Part shown: positions 7,174 to 14,163 of the stretch, piece after piece
Layout of the letters: each line of letters begins with the position of its first letter
How positions within the stretch are numbered: the stretch's first letter is position 1
Assembly (NCBI GenBank): GCA_002399265.1
Contig: DHDG01000047.1
Location: forward strand, 19,305 to 39,564
Length of the DNA: 20,260 nt
Direction of reading: 5' to 3'
From: Firmicutes bacterium UBA4882
GTDB lineage: Bacteria > Bacillota > UBA4882
The notes under the pieces: model-generated
Told to the model about the DNA's origin: nothing
What the model saw: only the letters and a program-made list of their open reading frames with translations
The model's database searches: none
Translations under genes and position numbers: made by a program

Positions 7174-7386
7174 CTATTCTTCTTCCCGATACTGGCATTC
7201 CTCCGCAATTCCCAAATCGCGCCACATCTGTCCTATTTTTTGCATAATCATACTGTACTCGAAACTGGCCGGATCTGCAACCTCGATTCGGGAGAGACAG
7301 TTCTCGCAAATTCGATGGCCGGTGCAGGTAATTCCAGAATACGCTGGTGTTTCGCAGATCATGCAGGTCTCGACTGCATCCACCAC
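7174..7386 (-). CDS. gin: Sigma-G inhibitor Gin (CsfB)
   Basis: A 70-aa zinc-binding anti-sigma protein. In Bacillus subtilis Gin is made under sigma-F control and holds sigma-G inactive in the forespore, and later also acts on sigma-E in the mother cell. Seen here: C8xxC11 and C27xxC30 with an extra C21 and H24, in the family arrangement (CMIC...GHRICENC), followed by a helical tail. GTG at 7386 is the start, with GGAG 9 bases upstream; the next codon is also GTG. It lies 14 bp after bofA, as csfB follows bofA in Bacillus, and its transcript ends at 7071-7098. Confidence 0.88.
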   Translation of the reverse strand: MVDAVETCMICETPAYSGITCTGHRICENCLSRIEVADPASFEYSMIMQKIGQMWRDLGIAEECQYREEE

Positions 7387-7400
7387 TTGTTTTCACTCCG

Positions 7401-7676
7401 TTACGGCAAAATGGCGTATTTCAGGGCCAGTAACCAAGCAACGCCCGGTAGGCCCATAAACCCGGCAACTAACGCAGTAAAGGGATTTAAGGGAAGTCCC
7501 AGACTCCATGTTTGGCCGACGACGTTCAAGCCAAAAAGGACCAGCACACCGGCAACGCAATTCAAGAGCAACCGCACCACAGTATTAAGTGGTTTAAAGA
7601 ATGACCTTCCGATTATGAATAAAAAGAGAATCGCAACGACATACCCGATAATGATCCGCCCGTCCACCTCAATCAC
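7401..7676 (-). CDS. bofA: Pro-sigma-K processing inhibitor BofA
   Basis: A 91-aa membrane protein. BofA blocks the SpoIVFB intramembrane protease in the mother-cell membrane around the forespore, delaying release of mature sigma-K. Three hydrophobic stretches are seen at about 6-24, 33-53 and 63-88, with the conserved LPLNPFTALVAGFMGLPG block (59-76) that contains the N-x-x-T and GxPG residues of the family. GTG at 7676 has GAGG 6 bases upstream. It is 59 bp from codY and 14 bp from gin. Confidence 0.9.
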   Translation of the reverse strand: MIEVDGRIIIGYVVAILFLFIIGRSFFKPLNTVVRLLLNCVAGVLVLFGLNVVGQTWSLGLPLNPFTALVAGFMGLPGVAWLLALKYAILP

Positions 7677-7735
7677 CCCGCACCTCGCAGCTTATCCCTG
7701 GTACATTGTTATGCGGACGGGCCGTAATTATGACT

Positions 7736-8506
7736 TTAGTGTGCTTTTCTCACTTCACTGATTAGCAAATCATTGAGCACCCGGATATAAGTGCCTTTCA
7801 TACCTAACGAACGGGATTCCAGAACCCCGGCGCTTTCCAGTTTGCGTAAAGCATTGACAATCACCGAACGGGTAATGCCAACATCATCTGCAATTTTACT
7901 GGCTACAAGCAGCCCTTCGTCGCCACCCAGTTCATCAAAAATATGTTGCAGCGCTTCGATTTCAGAGTACGAAAGCGTGCTGGTGGCGATTTGAACCGCC
8001 GCGCGCTTACGGGCTTCCTCTTCAACGCGCCCGGATTTCTCAACAAATAGCATCATACCAGTAACCATGGCCGCATATTCGCCCAACACGATGTCATTCT
8101 CGTCAAATTCCTTGCCAGCTCTGGCCAGGATGAAGGTTCCCAGACGCTGACCACCGCCGCCTACTGGCATAATGAGATGATACATATCACGATCACAATC
8201 ATCGTTAGAAAGAAGACACTGCTTCGACCGGCTCTGATCCAGCGCCCGTGTTTCCCAAATGCTCATCAGCCATTCATTCATTTCTGGGGGTATATTGTTG
8301 GAATCAATTATATCCTTGAGTTTGTCACACGAAAAGCCAGCTGCAAATGTTTTACCAAGCAGCATTCCTTTACGATCAAATAAGTAAGTATTACACTTCA
8401 TTGCATCACTTAAGACATCCGTAAGCTGCACAAATTCAACTTTTTCACGTGCAGAATTTTGCAAAAGTCTGTTGAGTTTTCTAGTCTGTTCTAATAACCG
8501 TTTCAT
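7736..8506 (-). CDS. codY: GTP-sensing transcriptional pleiotropic repressor CodY
   Basis: A 256-aa global regulator that binds GTP and branched-chain amino acids and represses nutrient-adaptation genes during growth. The N-terminal GAF domain (about 1-155) is followed by a winged helix with the almost invariant block ASKIADDVGITRSVIVNALR (201-220) and SLGMKGTYI (231-239). AAGGAG lies 7 bases before the ATG. The gene stands 167 bp from recR and 59 bp from bofA. Usual neighbours elsewhere are hslVU (Bacillus) or topA (many Clostridia), so this position is unusual. No good CodY box was found in its leader. Confidence 0.96.
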   Translation of the reverse strand: MKRLLEQTRKLNRLLQNSAREKVEFVQLTDVLSDAMKCNTYLFDRKGMLLGKTFAAGFSCDKLKDIIDSNNIPPEMNEWLMSIWETRALDQSRSKQCLLSNDDCDRDMYHLIMPVGGGGQRLGTFILARAGKEFDENDIVLGEYAAMVTGMMLFVEKSGRVEEEARKRAAVQIATSTLSYSEIEALQHIFDELGGDEGLLVASKIADDVGITRSVIVNALRKLESAGVLESRSLGMKGTYIRVLNDLLISEVRKAH

Positions 8507-8673
8507 GTTGACACTCCTTACAATTAATAGTGATAAGATACGCTCCTTTTAACTTTCGTCCATGCTAGTATTTCTCAAACATGCCTGAAAAATTCAAACA
8601 TTGGGGCCTCCTTTCCCCCTCTATTTTTAGCGTCATCCGAGACGCTATAGTCGCATTCGACGTTTTGCCTTAT
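8507..8673 (-). other. recR-codY intergenic leader
   Basis: A stretch of 167 bp that may hold the codY promoter. I see an AGCGTC/GACGCT inverted repeat (8629-8646) lacking a T-run on either strand and the codY ribosome site, but no clear -35/-10 pair. Confidence 0.4.
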
Positions 8674-9267
8674 TTAAACCTCATGTCGGCCTTCCAAAGC
8701 ACGAATAAGTGTGACCTCATCGGCATATTCCAAATCCCCGCCAACAGGTATTCCTCTCGCGAGTCTCGTAATTTTGAGATTCAGCGGGCGCAGCAGTTTA
8801 GTGAGATAAAGAGCTGTTGTTTCCCCTTCAATGTTAGGATCGGTCGCCAAAATTATTTCTTTAATATCATCGTTAATACGTGACAGAAGTTCCCGAATGC
8901 GCAGATCTTCAGGGCCAATCCCATCCAGTGGCGAAATTGCCCCGTGCAAGACATGATAACGCCCTTTAAATTCGCGTGTTTTTTCGAGTGCGATCACATC
9001 GCTTGGCCCTTCCACCACGCAGATAATAGACGCATTACGGGAGGCATCTGTGCAAATGGAACAGGGGTGTACATCCGTCAGGTGTCCGCAAATCGGACAA
9101 AACGACATTTTTTCTTTAGCTTCAATCAATGAATCCGCCAGGCGTTGTACGTCTTGTTTGTCCTGTCCCAGCAGGTAAAACGCCAGACGTTGTGCTGTCT
9201 TTGGCCCTATCCCCGGCAATCGGGACAATTCAGTAATCAGCCGGGCCATCGGAGGGGCATAAAACAA
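8674..9267 (-). CDS. recR: Recombination mediator RecR
   Basis: A 197-aa subunit of the RecFOR/RecOR system that loads RecA on gapped DNA. Helix-hairpin-helix LPGIGPKTAQRLAFYLL (17-33), a C4 zinc finger (C57, C60, C69, C72) and a Toprim domain beginning IICVVEGPSDVIALE (81-95) occur in the normal order and length. The start is TTG at 9267, with GGAGGAG 6 bases upstream; it yields the family N-terminus MFYAPPMARLI. It lies 24 bp after ybaB, in the standard dnaX-ybaB-recR operon. Confidence 0.97.
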   Translation of the reverse strand: MFYAPPMARLITELSRLPGIGPKTAQRLAFYLLGQDKQDVQRLADSLIEAKEKMSFCPICGHLTDVHPCSICTDASRNASIICVVEGPSDVIALEKTREFKGRYHVLHGAISPLDGIGPEDLRIRELLSRINDDIKEIILATDPNIEGETTALYLTKLLRPLNLKITRLARGIPVGGDLEYADEVTLIRALEGRHEV

Positions 9268-9291
9268 ACTTTTCTCCTCCAGTTCAGATAA

Positions 9292-9597
9292 TTAAAATAA
9301 TCCGCCCGGCATGCCCGGAATATTTAACCCGCCGGTCACTTTGCCCATTTCTTTCTGAGCCAGGTCACGCGAGGCCTTTAACCCTTCGTTGACAGCAGCC
9401 ACGATCAGATCCTGGAGCATTTCCACATCATCCGGATCAACAGCGCCCGGATCGATGGTAATCGACTGCAAGTCCTGGGATCCTGTAAAGACGACCTTGA
9501 CTGCTCCGCCGCCCGCTGTGCTTTCTACTGTCATATTTCCGAGTTCTTCCTGAACCTGTTGCAGCTTCTTCAGTGCCTTCTGAACATTACCCATCAT
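9292..9597 (-). CDS. ybaB: YbaB/EbfC nucleoid-associated protein
   Basis: A 101-aa dimeric DNA-binding protein that associates with the nucleoid. N-terminal MGNVQKALKKLQQVQEELG, central GGGAVKVVFTG and SITIDP, and the GLNIPGMPGGLF tail are typical. Its ATG overlaps the dnaX stop (ATGA), with GGAGG 9 bases upstream; a second ATG follows immediately. Confidence 0.95.
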   Translation of the reverse strand: MMGNVQKALKKLQQVQEELGNMTVESTAGGGAVKVVFTGSQDLQSITIDPGAVDPDDVEMLQDLIVAAVNEGLKASRDLAQKEMGKVTGGLNIPGMPGGLF

Positions 9598-11261
9598 TTT
9601 TTGTTTCCTCCCCTACCGTCCTTACCAGTTCCGCTTTGTTTGACTTCTCCGCCAAAAACGTCAAGTGCTGCTTTAACTGCCGGTTCTCCTTGCCAGGAGG
9701 TATTTCCGGAGGAAGTATCCACCTTACCTGTTTCTGACAGTAATACACAGTTGATCTGCAAAGGTACGCCAGTAACTTTATGAATAACTTGCTCCACAAG
9801 CTTATTTTCGGATTGAACCTTGTCGCGGTGAAGAGCATATTTTTCTTCAAAACCAAGTTTCAGGACATTTCCCTCTAAGCCGACCACCCTTGCCTCCAAG
9901 GCAAAAGCCTGCAATGAGATACGTTCCCTTTTTAGCATTTCCATAATAGCAGGCCATTGATCACGGATTTCATTCAGGCTAATCACCGGCATCGCGGGTG
10001 ACATGTGCGTCGCAGTCGCTGATTGCGTTGTGGACGCGGCTGCGGGCATATCAGCCGCCGCGGATTTCGCGGACTTCGCGGACTTCGCGGACTTTCTGGA
10101 TGCTACCGGCGCGGATGCCGCGGGCGCAGATGCCAATGCTGTTGAACCATCGCTCCTACCGTCCGAACCCAAACTGTCGTGCTGTCTGACAAACAGCCGT
10201 GCTTCAGCCAGCTGCAGCGCCAAACGGGCATCACCCAGATCCTTAGCCTCCCGCTCGACATGTATGAAAGCATCCAAAGCAGCCACGATTACATCCGGGG
10301 CCAGGTTTTGGGCAAGCATTCTCATGTCAGCGCGTTCTGATTCCGGATAAGCATCAGAAGGAGCGCTTTTGAGAGTCTGGAAAAACAACAAATCCCTGAA
10401 AAATGATACGGCGCCCCGCGCAAATTGCTGCAGGTCTTTGCCCATCGCGTTCAATTGCTCGATCTGCACAAATGCCGCCTGCATATCGCGGGCAACCAGA
10501 AACTGGCCCAAATCAATATAAGTGCGTCGATCAATGATGCCTAGCACTTCCTGTACATCGGAGGCCTTCAGGATGCCTGAGCTAAAAACCAAGCATTGAT
10601 CCAGCAAACTTTGGGCGTCACGCATTCCGCCATCGGCGTGTTCAGCAATAATCGCCAATGCGGCCGGTTCGGCGGTACGATTTTCAGACGCAATCATCTT
10701 TTCCAGAGAATCGGTAATCTCACTCAGACTAAAGCGGCGGAAATCGAAGCGTTGACAACGGGAAATGATTGTGGCAGGTAGCTTGTGGGCTTCTGTTGTG
10801 GCAAATATGAAAACCACGTGCCCGGGCGGCTCCTCTAAAGTTTTCAAGAGGGCGTTAAACGCCTCATTGGTTAACATATGGACTTCGTCGATGATATAGA
10901 TCTTGAAGCGGCCTTCACCAGGCGCGAAATGCACTTTTTCAAGCAAATTGCGGATTTCATCGATGCCCCGGTTGGAAGCACCGTCAATTTCAAAAACGTC
11001 CAAAGAATTGCCATCCGTAATTTGCTGGCAGGAAGAACATTTGCCGCAAGGTTTAGCTCCTTTGCGATCGTGACAATTCAGCGCCTTGGCTAAGATGCGC
11101 GCGGTAGTAGTCTTGCCTGTACCGCGTGGTCCGCAAAACAAGTAAGCGTGAGTGGTGCGCCCTTGTTCAAGTGCGTGTGTCAGTGTTCTGACGATGTGTT
11201 CTTGCCCTACAAATTCATCAAAATTTTGGGGCCGCCATTGCCTGTAAAGGGATACATACAT
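9594..11261 (-). CDS. dnaX: DNA polymerase III subunits gamma/tau
   Basis: The 555-aa ATPase of the clamp loader. Walker A GPRGTGKT (44-51), zinc cysteines 63, 72, 75 and 78, Walker B IIDEVHML (123-130) and sensor/arginine finger SRCQRFDF (167-174) make up the AAA+ module; domain III runs to about 360. A repeat-rich linker at about 362-425 contains (KSA)4 and many Ala/Ser residues. A C-terminal tau-like domain follows (SLNEIRDQWPAIMEML, about 428-443). I see no A-rich slippery heptamer like that of E. coli, so a gamma form is not predicted. The ATG at 11261 has GGAG 9 bases upstream. It follows the SRP RNA terminator, so it needs its own promoter within 11262-11352; I could not place one with confidence. 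Confidence 0.97.
   Translation of the reverse strand: MYVSLYRQWRPQNFDEFVGQEHIVRTLTHALEQGRTTHAYLFCGPRGTGKTTTARILAKALNCHDRKGAKPCGKCSSCQQITDGNSLDVFEIDGASNRGIDEIRNLLEKVHFAPGEGRFKIYIIDEVHMLTNEAFNALLKTLEEPPGHVVFIFATTEAHKLPATIISRCQRFDFRRFSLSEITDSLEKMIASENRTAEPAALAIIAEHADGGMRDAQSLLDQCLVFSSGILKASDVQEVLGIIDRRTYIDLGQFLVARDMQAAFVQIEQLNAMGKDLQQFARGAVSFFRDLLFFQTLKSAPSDAYPESERADMRMLAQNLAPDVIVAALDAFIHVEREAKDLGDARLALQLAEARLFVRQHDSLGSDGRSDGSTALASAPAASAPVASRKSAKSAKSAKSAAADMPAAASTTQSATATHMSPAMPVISLNEIRDQWPAIMEMLKRERISLQAFALEARVVGLEGNVLKLGFEEKYALHRDKVQSENKLVEQVIHKVTGVPLQINCVLLSETGKVDTSSGNTSWQGEPAVKAALDVFGGEVKQSGTGKDGRGGNKK
10059..10094 (-). repeat. 9-bp tandem repeat encoding (Lys-Ser-Ala)n in DnaX
   Basis: About four in-frame copies of a 9-mer, CGCGGACTT on the plus strand, encode KSAKSAKSAKSA at DnaX residues 390-401. 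One copy has a T for C change. Because the unit is 9 bp, copy-number changes would keep the frame and only alter linker length. Confidence 0.85.
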
Positions 11262-11352
11262 CCAATCACACTCCGTCTATTTATGAAACCTTCCATAAGA
11301 AGAATCAATTTCCTGCCCTATCAGAAAAAATAACAAGAACACAAATATTGAC

Positions 11353-11382
11353 AAAAAGGCCGCCTCGTTTGAGACAGCCTTT
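11353..11382 (-). terminator. Rho-independent terminator of the SRP RNA
   Basis: On the minus strand AAAGGCTGTCTC and GAGGCGGCCTTT form a 12-bp stem (two G-U pairs) with loop AAAC, ending in TTTTTGTC. It lies 9 bases past the 3' end of the SRP RNA and before dnaX. Confidence 0.9.
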
Positions 11383-11390
11383 ACAAATTG

Positions 11391-11660
11391 ACCGTGCACC
11401 GATTTTTGACGGCTTCTCCCGGGCGGTACCCGGATCGTTAGCTCAAACCAGGTAACCCCGCGGCACATAAAAACATTTGCTTACCGTTGCTTCCTTCCGG
11501 ACCTGGCGGGGTTCACAAAGTCTTATTGCGCAGGACCCAATCGTCAACGCCACGTGTCCGTGCCAAGACCCCACGAAAAGACGCCGCGAAACGGAATTCA
11601 ATCCCGCTATAGCGGGTTGCGGGTTACAGGGCACCGCTACCTCCCCATCTAGCACGGCCA
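11391..11660 (-). ncRNA. ffs: Signal recognition particle RNA (large Gram-positive type, scRNA)
   Basis: About 270 nt of the SRP RNA that binds Ffh and delivers membrane and secretory proteins. Seen on the minus strand: the 5' Alu-domain block GTGCTAGATGGGGAGGTAGC followed by GGTGCCCTGTA, GTTGACGATTGGGTCCTGCGC, the Ffh-binding helix 8 with CAGGTCCGGAAGGAAGCA, and GAGCTAAC before the 3' GGTGCACGGT. The ends pair (GCCGTGC with GCACGGT). This is the long form with an Alu domain, as in Bacillus and Clostridia, not the short E. coli 4.5S type. Exact ends are inferred. The 5' end is only 12 bases from the end of tRNA-Ser(GGA), so both are probably cut from one transcript. Confidence 0.95.
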
Positions 11661-11672
11661 AAAGTAAATAAA

Positions 11673-11760
11673 TGGCGGAGAGAGCGAGATTCGAACTCGC
11701 GAGGGCTTGCACCCTACACGCTCTCCAGGCGTGCGCCTTCGACCACTCGGCCATCTCTCC
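11673..11760 (-). tRNA. tRNA-Ser(GGA)
   Basis: A class II tRNA. Acceptor GGAGAGA pairs with TCTCTCC, followed by discriminator G and an encoded CCA. The anticodon stem is CACGC/GCGTG with loop CTGGAGA (anticodon GGA, reading UCC and UCU). A long variable arm typical of Ser is present, and the T arm holds the GTTCGAAT motif. Confidence 0.97.
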
Positions 11761-11840
11761 GCAAAATCTAACATATTCAGTTTGTGCAATTGAAAGCTTT
11801 TTTAGTTCTGCCCCTGGCTCTTCAGTAACAGCTATATAAG

Positions 11841-11930
11841 TGGCGGAGAGAGCGAGATTCGAACTCGCGAGGGACGTAAATCCCTACCCGCTTTCGAGGC
11901 GGGCGCCTTCAACCGCTCAGCCATCTCTCC
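11841..11930 (-). tRNA. tRNA-Ser(CGA)
   Basis: A class II tRNA with the same acceptor and T arms as the neighbouring Ser tRNA and an encoded CCA. The anticodon stem is CCCGC/GCGGG with loop CTCGAAA (anticodon CGA, reading UCG). The variable arm is long. It lies 80 bp upstream of tRNA-Ser(GGA) on the same strand, suggesting local duplication and divergence of the anticodon and variable arms. Confidence 0.97.
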
Positions 11931-11952
11931 ATGGACTGTCTGGTCTCGTAAT

Positions 11953-11970
11953 CACAGTTGCGAAACTGTG
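11953..11970. repeat. Inverted repeat beside the tadA stop
   Basis: CACAGTT/AACTGTG (7 bp, 4-base loop) lies between tadA and tRNA-Ser(CGA). The T-run (TTTT at 11971) lies on the plus-strand side, so it is not a standard terminator for tadA. Confidence 0.5.
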
Positions 11971-11972
11971 TT

Positions 11973-12431
11973 TTAGGCTTGTTCCCCACGACGCATCCGG
12001 AAGAAATGGCACATTAGGTCGGCACATTCCTCTGTAAGCACGCCGGCGGTGACTTCCATACGATGGTTCAAGCGTTTATCCCGCACCAGGTCCATTAGTG
12101 AAATAACAGCCCCGGCTTTTGGATCTGCCGCACCAAAGACCAACCGCGCGATCCTGGCGTTAACAAGAGCTCCGGCGCACATCGGACAAGGTTCAATGGT
12201 CACATAGAGCGTCATTCCGCTCAAGCGCCAATGCCCAAGCCTGGTAGCGGCGTTCCTGATCGCGACAATTTCAGCATGGGCGGTTGGATCATGGCCGGTT
12301 TCCCGCAGATTATGCCCGGTGGCATATATCGCGCCGTCCCGCACTATAACTGCTCCGATAGGTACTTCGCCCGCCTGATATGCTTTTTGAGCTTCCGCCA
12401 ATGCGGCGCGCATGAAAAAATCGTCAGTCAT
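11973..12431 (-). CDS. tadA: tRNA adenosine(34) deaminase TadA
   Basis: A 152-aa zinc enzyme that converts A34 to inosine in tRNA-Arg(ACG). The catalytic HAE (H52, E54) and PCPMC (C82, C85) motifs are present, as are EVPIGAVIV (22-30) and the C-terminal EECADLMCHFFRMRR. ATG at 12431 matches family starts; a TTG at 12449 is in frame but has no ribosome site. The ribosome site before 12431 is weak (GGT). tadA upstream of the tRNA-Ser, SRP RNA and dnaX genes is a conserved Firmicutes order. Confidence 0.96.
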   Translation of the reverse strand: MTDDFFMRAALAEAQKAYQAGEVPIGAVIVRDGAIYATGHNLRETGHDPTAHAEIVAIRNAATRLGHWRLSGMTLYVTIEPCPMCAGALVNARIARLVFGAADPKAGAVISLMDLVRDKRLNHRMEVTAGVLTEECADLMCHFFRMRRGEQA

Positions 12432-12458
12432 CAGACACCGACCGCACAATATAATTTA

Positions 12459-12477
12459 TCACAAACCACACTGGTTT
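12459..12477. repeat. Perfect 8-bp inverted repeat upstream of tadA
   Basis: ACAAACCA and TGGTTTGT separated by 3 bases. No T-run follows on either strand, so it is not a clear terminator. On the minus strand it overlaps a weak TTTACA-N18-TAAATT pair that could be a tadA promoter, so it might be an operator; this is speculative. Confidence 0.4.
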
Positions 12478-12539
12478 GTAAAGAGCCACCGCCTGTCAAA
12501 TATGAACCCCTCCGGATAAACCTGGCGCGGCAGGCAAAT

Positions 12540-13679
12540 TTATTTCTCATCAAGCATTTCGCGTACTTCTTTAAGATGTTTGATAATTGGCAGTTGCTGC
12601 GGGCAGATCGACTCGCACTTTCCGCATTCGACGCAATGCGACGCATCGACTTCGCCTTTTTTTAGCATTCCGTAAAAGAAACGGCCTTCCTCAACAGTCC
12701 CATAGACATGGGCATCATTGTAAAGGTTGAAAAGGTCCGGGATCTCAACTTTCTGCGGACAGGGCATGCAATACTCGCATCCGGTGCAGTTTACCTTGAT
12801 CCTCTGTTGATAAACTGCCCGCACTTCATCGAATAATACCAACTCCTGATCAGTAAGTGAGTTCGGCAGTGCATCTTCAACGACGCGGACGTTTTCCTGA
12901 ACCTGTTCCATGGTCGACATGCCACTCAGCAGCAGCGACACCTCTGGATGATTCAGCACCCAGCGCAAGGCCCAGTCTACTGGAGAGCGTTTTGCCGCAG
13001 CCCGGTTCCAAATCTGTGCAACCTCTGCCGGTATTTTGGTCACGAGCTTGCCGCCGCGCAGCGGTTCCATGATGACGACACCCAGTCCTTTATTCGCGGC
13101 ATATTGCAGCCCTTCATGACCGGCTTGATAATCGCGGTCGACAAAGTTGTAGTGAATCTGGCAGAAGTGCCAGTCATAAGCGTCTACGATTTTCTTAAAG
13201 GTCTCGAGATTGTCATGGAAAGAGAAACCGATGTGTTTGATACGCCCGTCTTTCAGCGCGCGATTAATAAAGTCAAAGATCTTTAGTTCGCTAATTTTCG
13301 CCCAGACATTCTTATTCAGCGAATGCAATAAGTAAAAATCTATATAGTCAGTATCAAGCTTCTGTAGCTGTTCGTCGAGAAATTTATCAAAGTCCTCAGG
13401 TGCCTCGGCTTTCCAAACCGGGTTCTTCGTAGCCAGTTTGGCCTTGGCCCGATACCCGTCTTTCAGTGCCTTGCCAGTGACAATTTCACTATTCCCGCGA
13501 TGGTAATTGTAGGCTGTGTCAACGTAGTTGACTCCCTGATCAATCGCATAACGAATCATCGCGATGGCTTCATCTTCATTAATCTTGGCGGAATCGCCGT
13601 CGATTACCGGGAAGCGCATGCACCCAAACCCCAGTGCTGAAGGACTGTAATTTGTTTTCCCAAATTTCCGGAATTGCAT
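12540..13679 (-). CDS. Aldo/keto reductase with C-terminal ferredoxin domain
   Basis: A 379-aa soluble oxidoreductase. The TIM-barrel reductase domain has the catalytic tetrad D54, Y57, K85 and H119 (VDTAYNYH, LATKNP, FYLLHS). The C-terminus holds eight cysteines in two clusters, C298/C301/C304/C307 and C349/C352/C355/C359, consistent with two 4Fe-4S clusters. These fused reductases are common in anaerobes and their substrates are mostly unknown. The start at 13679 was chosen because GGAGG lies 8 bases upstream; the in-frame ATG at 13694 overlaps that ribosome site. The gene stands alone, divergent from the 13749-13785 promoter region. Confidence 0.92.
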   Translation of the reverse strand: MQFRKFGKTNYSPSALGFGCMRFPVIDGDSAKINEDEAIAMIRYAIDQGVNYVDTAYNYHRGNSEIVTGKALKDGYRAKAKLATKNPVWKAEAPEDFDKFLDEQLQKLDTDYIDFYLLHSLNKNVWAKISELKIFDFINRALKDGRIKHIGFSFHDNLETFKKIVDAYDWHFCQIHYNFVDRDYQAGHEGLQYAANKGLGVVIMEPLRGGKLVTKIPAEVAQIWNRAAAKRSPVDWALRWVLNHPEVSLLLSGMSTMEQVQENVRVVEDALPNSLTDQELVLFDEVRAVYQQRIKVNCTGCEYCMPCPQKVEIPDLFNLYNDAHVYGTVEEGRFFYGMLKKGEVDASHCVECGKCESICPQQLPIIKHLKEVREMLDEK

Positions 13680-13740
13680 TGTTACTACCTCCATTTAGTT
13701 TTAGCTCAAGGTTGATTTGCTGATTACACCCGTAGTTTAA

Positions 13741-13787
13741 AGGTTAAATTGACAGTTTAGTAATTGAACCTTATTATGCTATAATAA
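13741..13787 (+). promoter_or_regulatory. Overlapping promoters within two inverted repeats
   Basis: On the plus strand TTGACA (13749-13754), 17 bp and TATTAT (13772-13777) form a strong vegetative promoter, and TGCTATAAT (13777-13785) is an extended -10 just after it. The perfect dyad TTATTAT-GCT-ATAATAA (13771-13787) covers both -10 boxes, and AGGTT-A-AATT...AATT-G-AACCT (13741-13771) spans the -35. It reads toward lepB and dam. The dyads suggest a repressor site, but no regulator is identified. Confidence 0.65.
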
Positions 13788-13796
13788 CGGGGGAAC

Positions 13797-14163
13797 GTGG
13801 ATCATTTCTCGATGATAAAGCATTTCGGTAAATATTTCGATTTGATGTAGATAAAGCTTTTCTATACAAGATCTTCAATATCCTTTTGAGGTGGAAAAAT
13901 GGATGCGTTTCCAGTCTTAAAGGTAAAGGAAAGCGTGTTTGCCAAGCGCTCAATTGGAAACCAGCTATAATCTGAAGGAATAATGGATGCGCCGTTGAAA
14001 AAGATCAAGCAGTTGAAGTTATAAATCAATTGCCGCGATCATCACATTGCAGCAATAGAAGTAATAAATGCGGAGTTAAAAGGCCGGCATATTTAATGCC
14101 TTGGTGGCGATTATGCCGGCTTTCTGGCTTGTCTGCAAATAGCATTGAAAAGAGGCGCAATTT
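13797..14163 (+). other. Leader region upstream of lepB with three very short ORFs
   Basis: These 367 bp hold no normal gene. Three tiny frames have plausible ribosome sites: GTG 13797-13850 (17 aa, after GGGGG), ATG 13899-13970 (23 aa, GAGGTGG upstream, beginning MDAFPVLKVKES) and ATG 13983-14024 (13 aa, GAAGGA upstream, beginning MDAPLKK). All begin M-D, and the last two share ATGGATGCG. They may be leader peptides or scraps of a lost gene. GATC occurs at 13800, 13870, 14003 and 14037. A hairpin follows at 14083-14120. Confidence 0.35.
14083..14120 (+). terminator. Hairpin upstream of lepB, possible terminator or attenuator
   Basis: GCCGGCATA (14083-14091) and TATGCCGGC (14112-14120) form a perfect 9-bp stem, extendable by about three pairs, with a 20-base loop. 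The downstream tract is only TTTCTGGCTT, so termination would be weak. It lies 43 bp before the lepB ATG. Confidence 0.45.

Noticed and set aside
8560..8595. Possible CodY box in the codY leader
   Set aside because: Only the first half resembles AATTTTCWGAAAATT; too many mismatches in the second half.
9594..11261. Programmed frameshift for a gamma form of DnaX
   Set aside because: I found no A-rich slippery heptamer followed by a hairpin at a suitable position.
11443..11754. 103-aa minus-strand frame across tRNA-Ser and SRP RNA
   Set aside because: The region encodes structural RNAs, so the frame is incidental.
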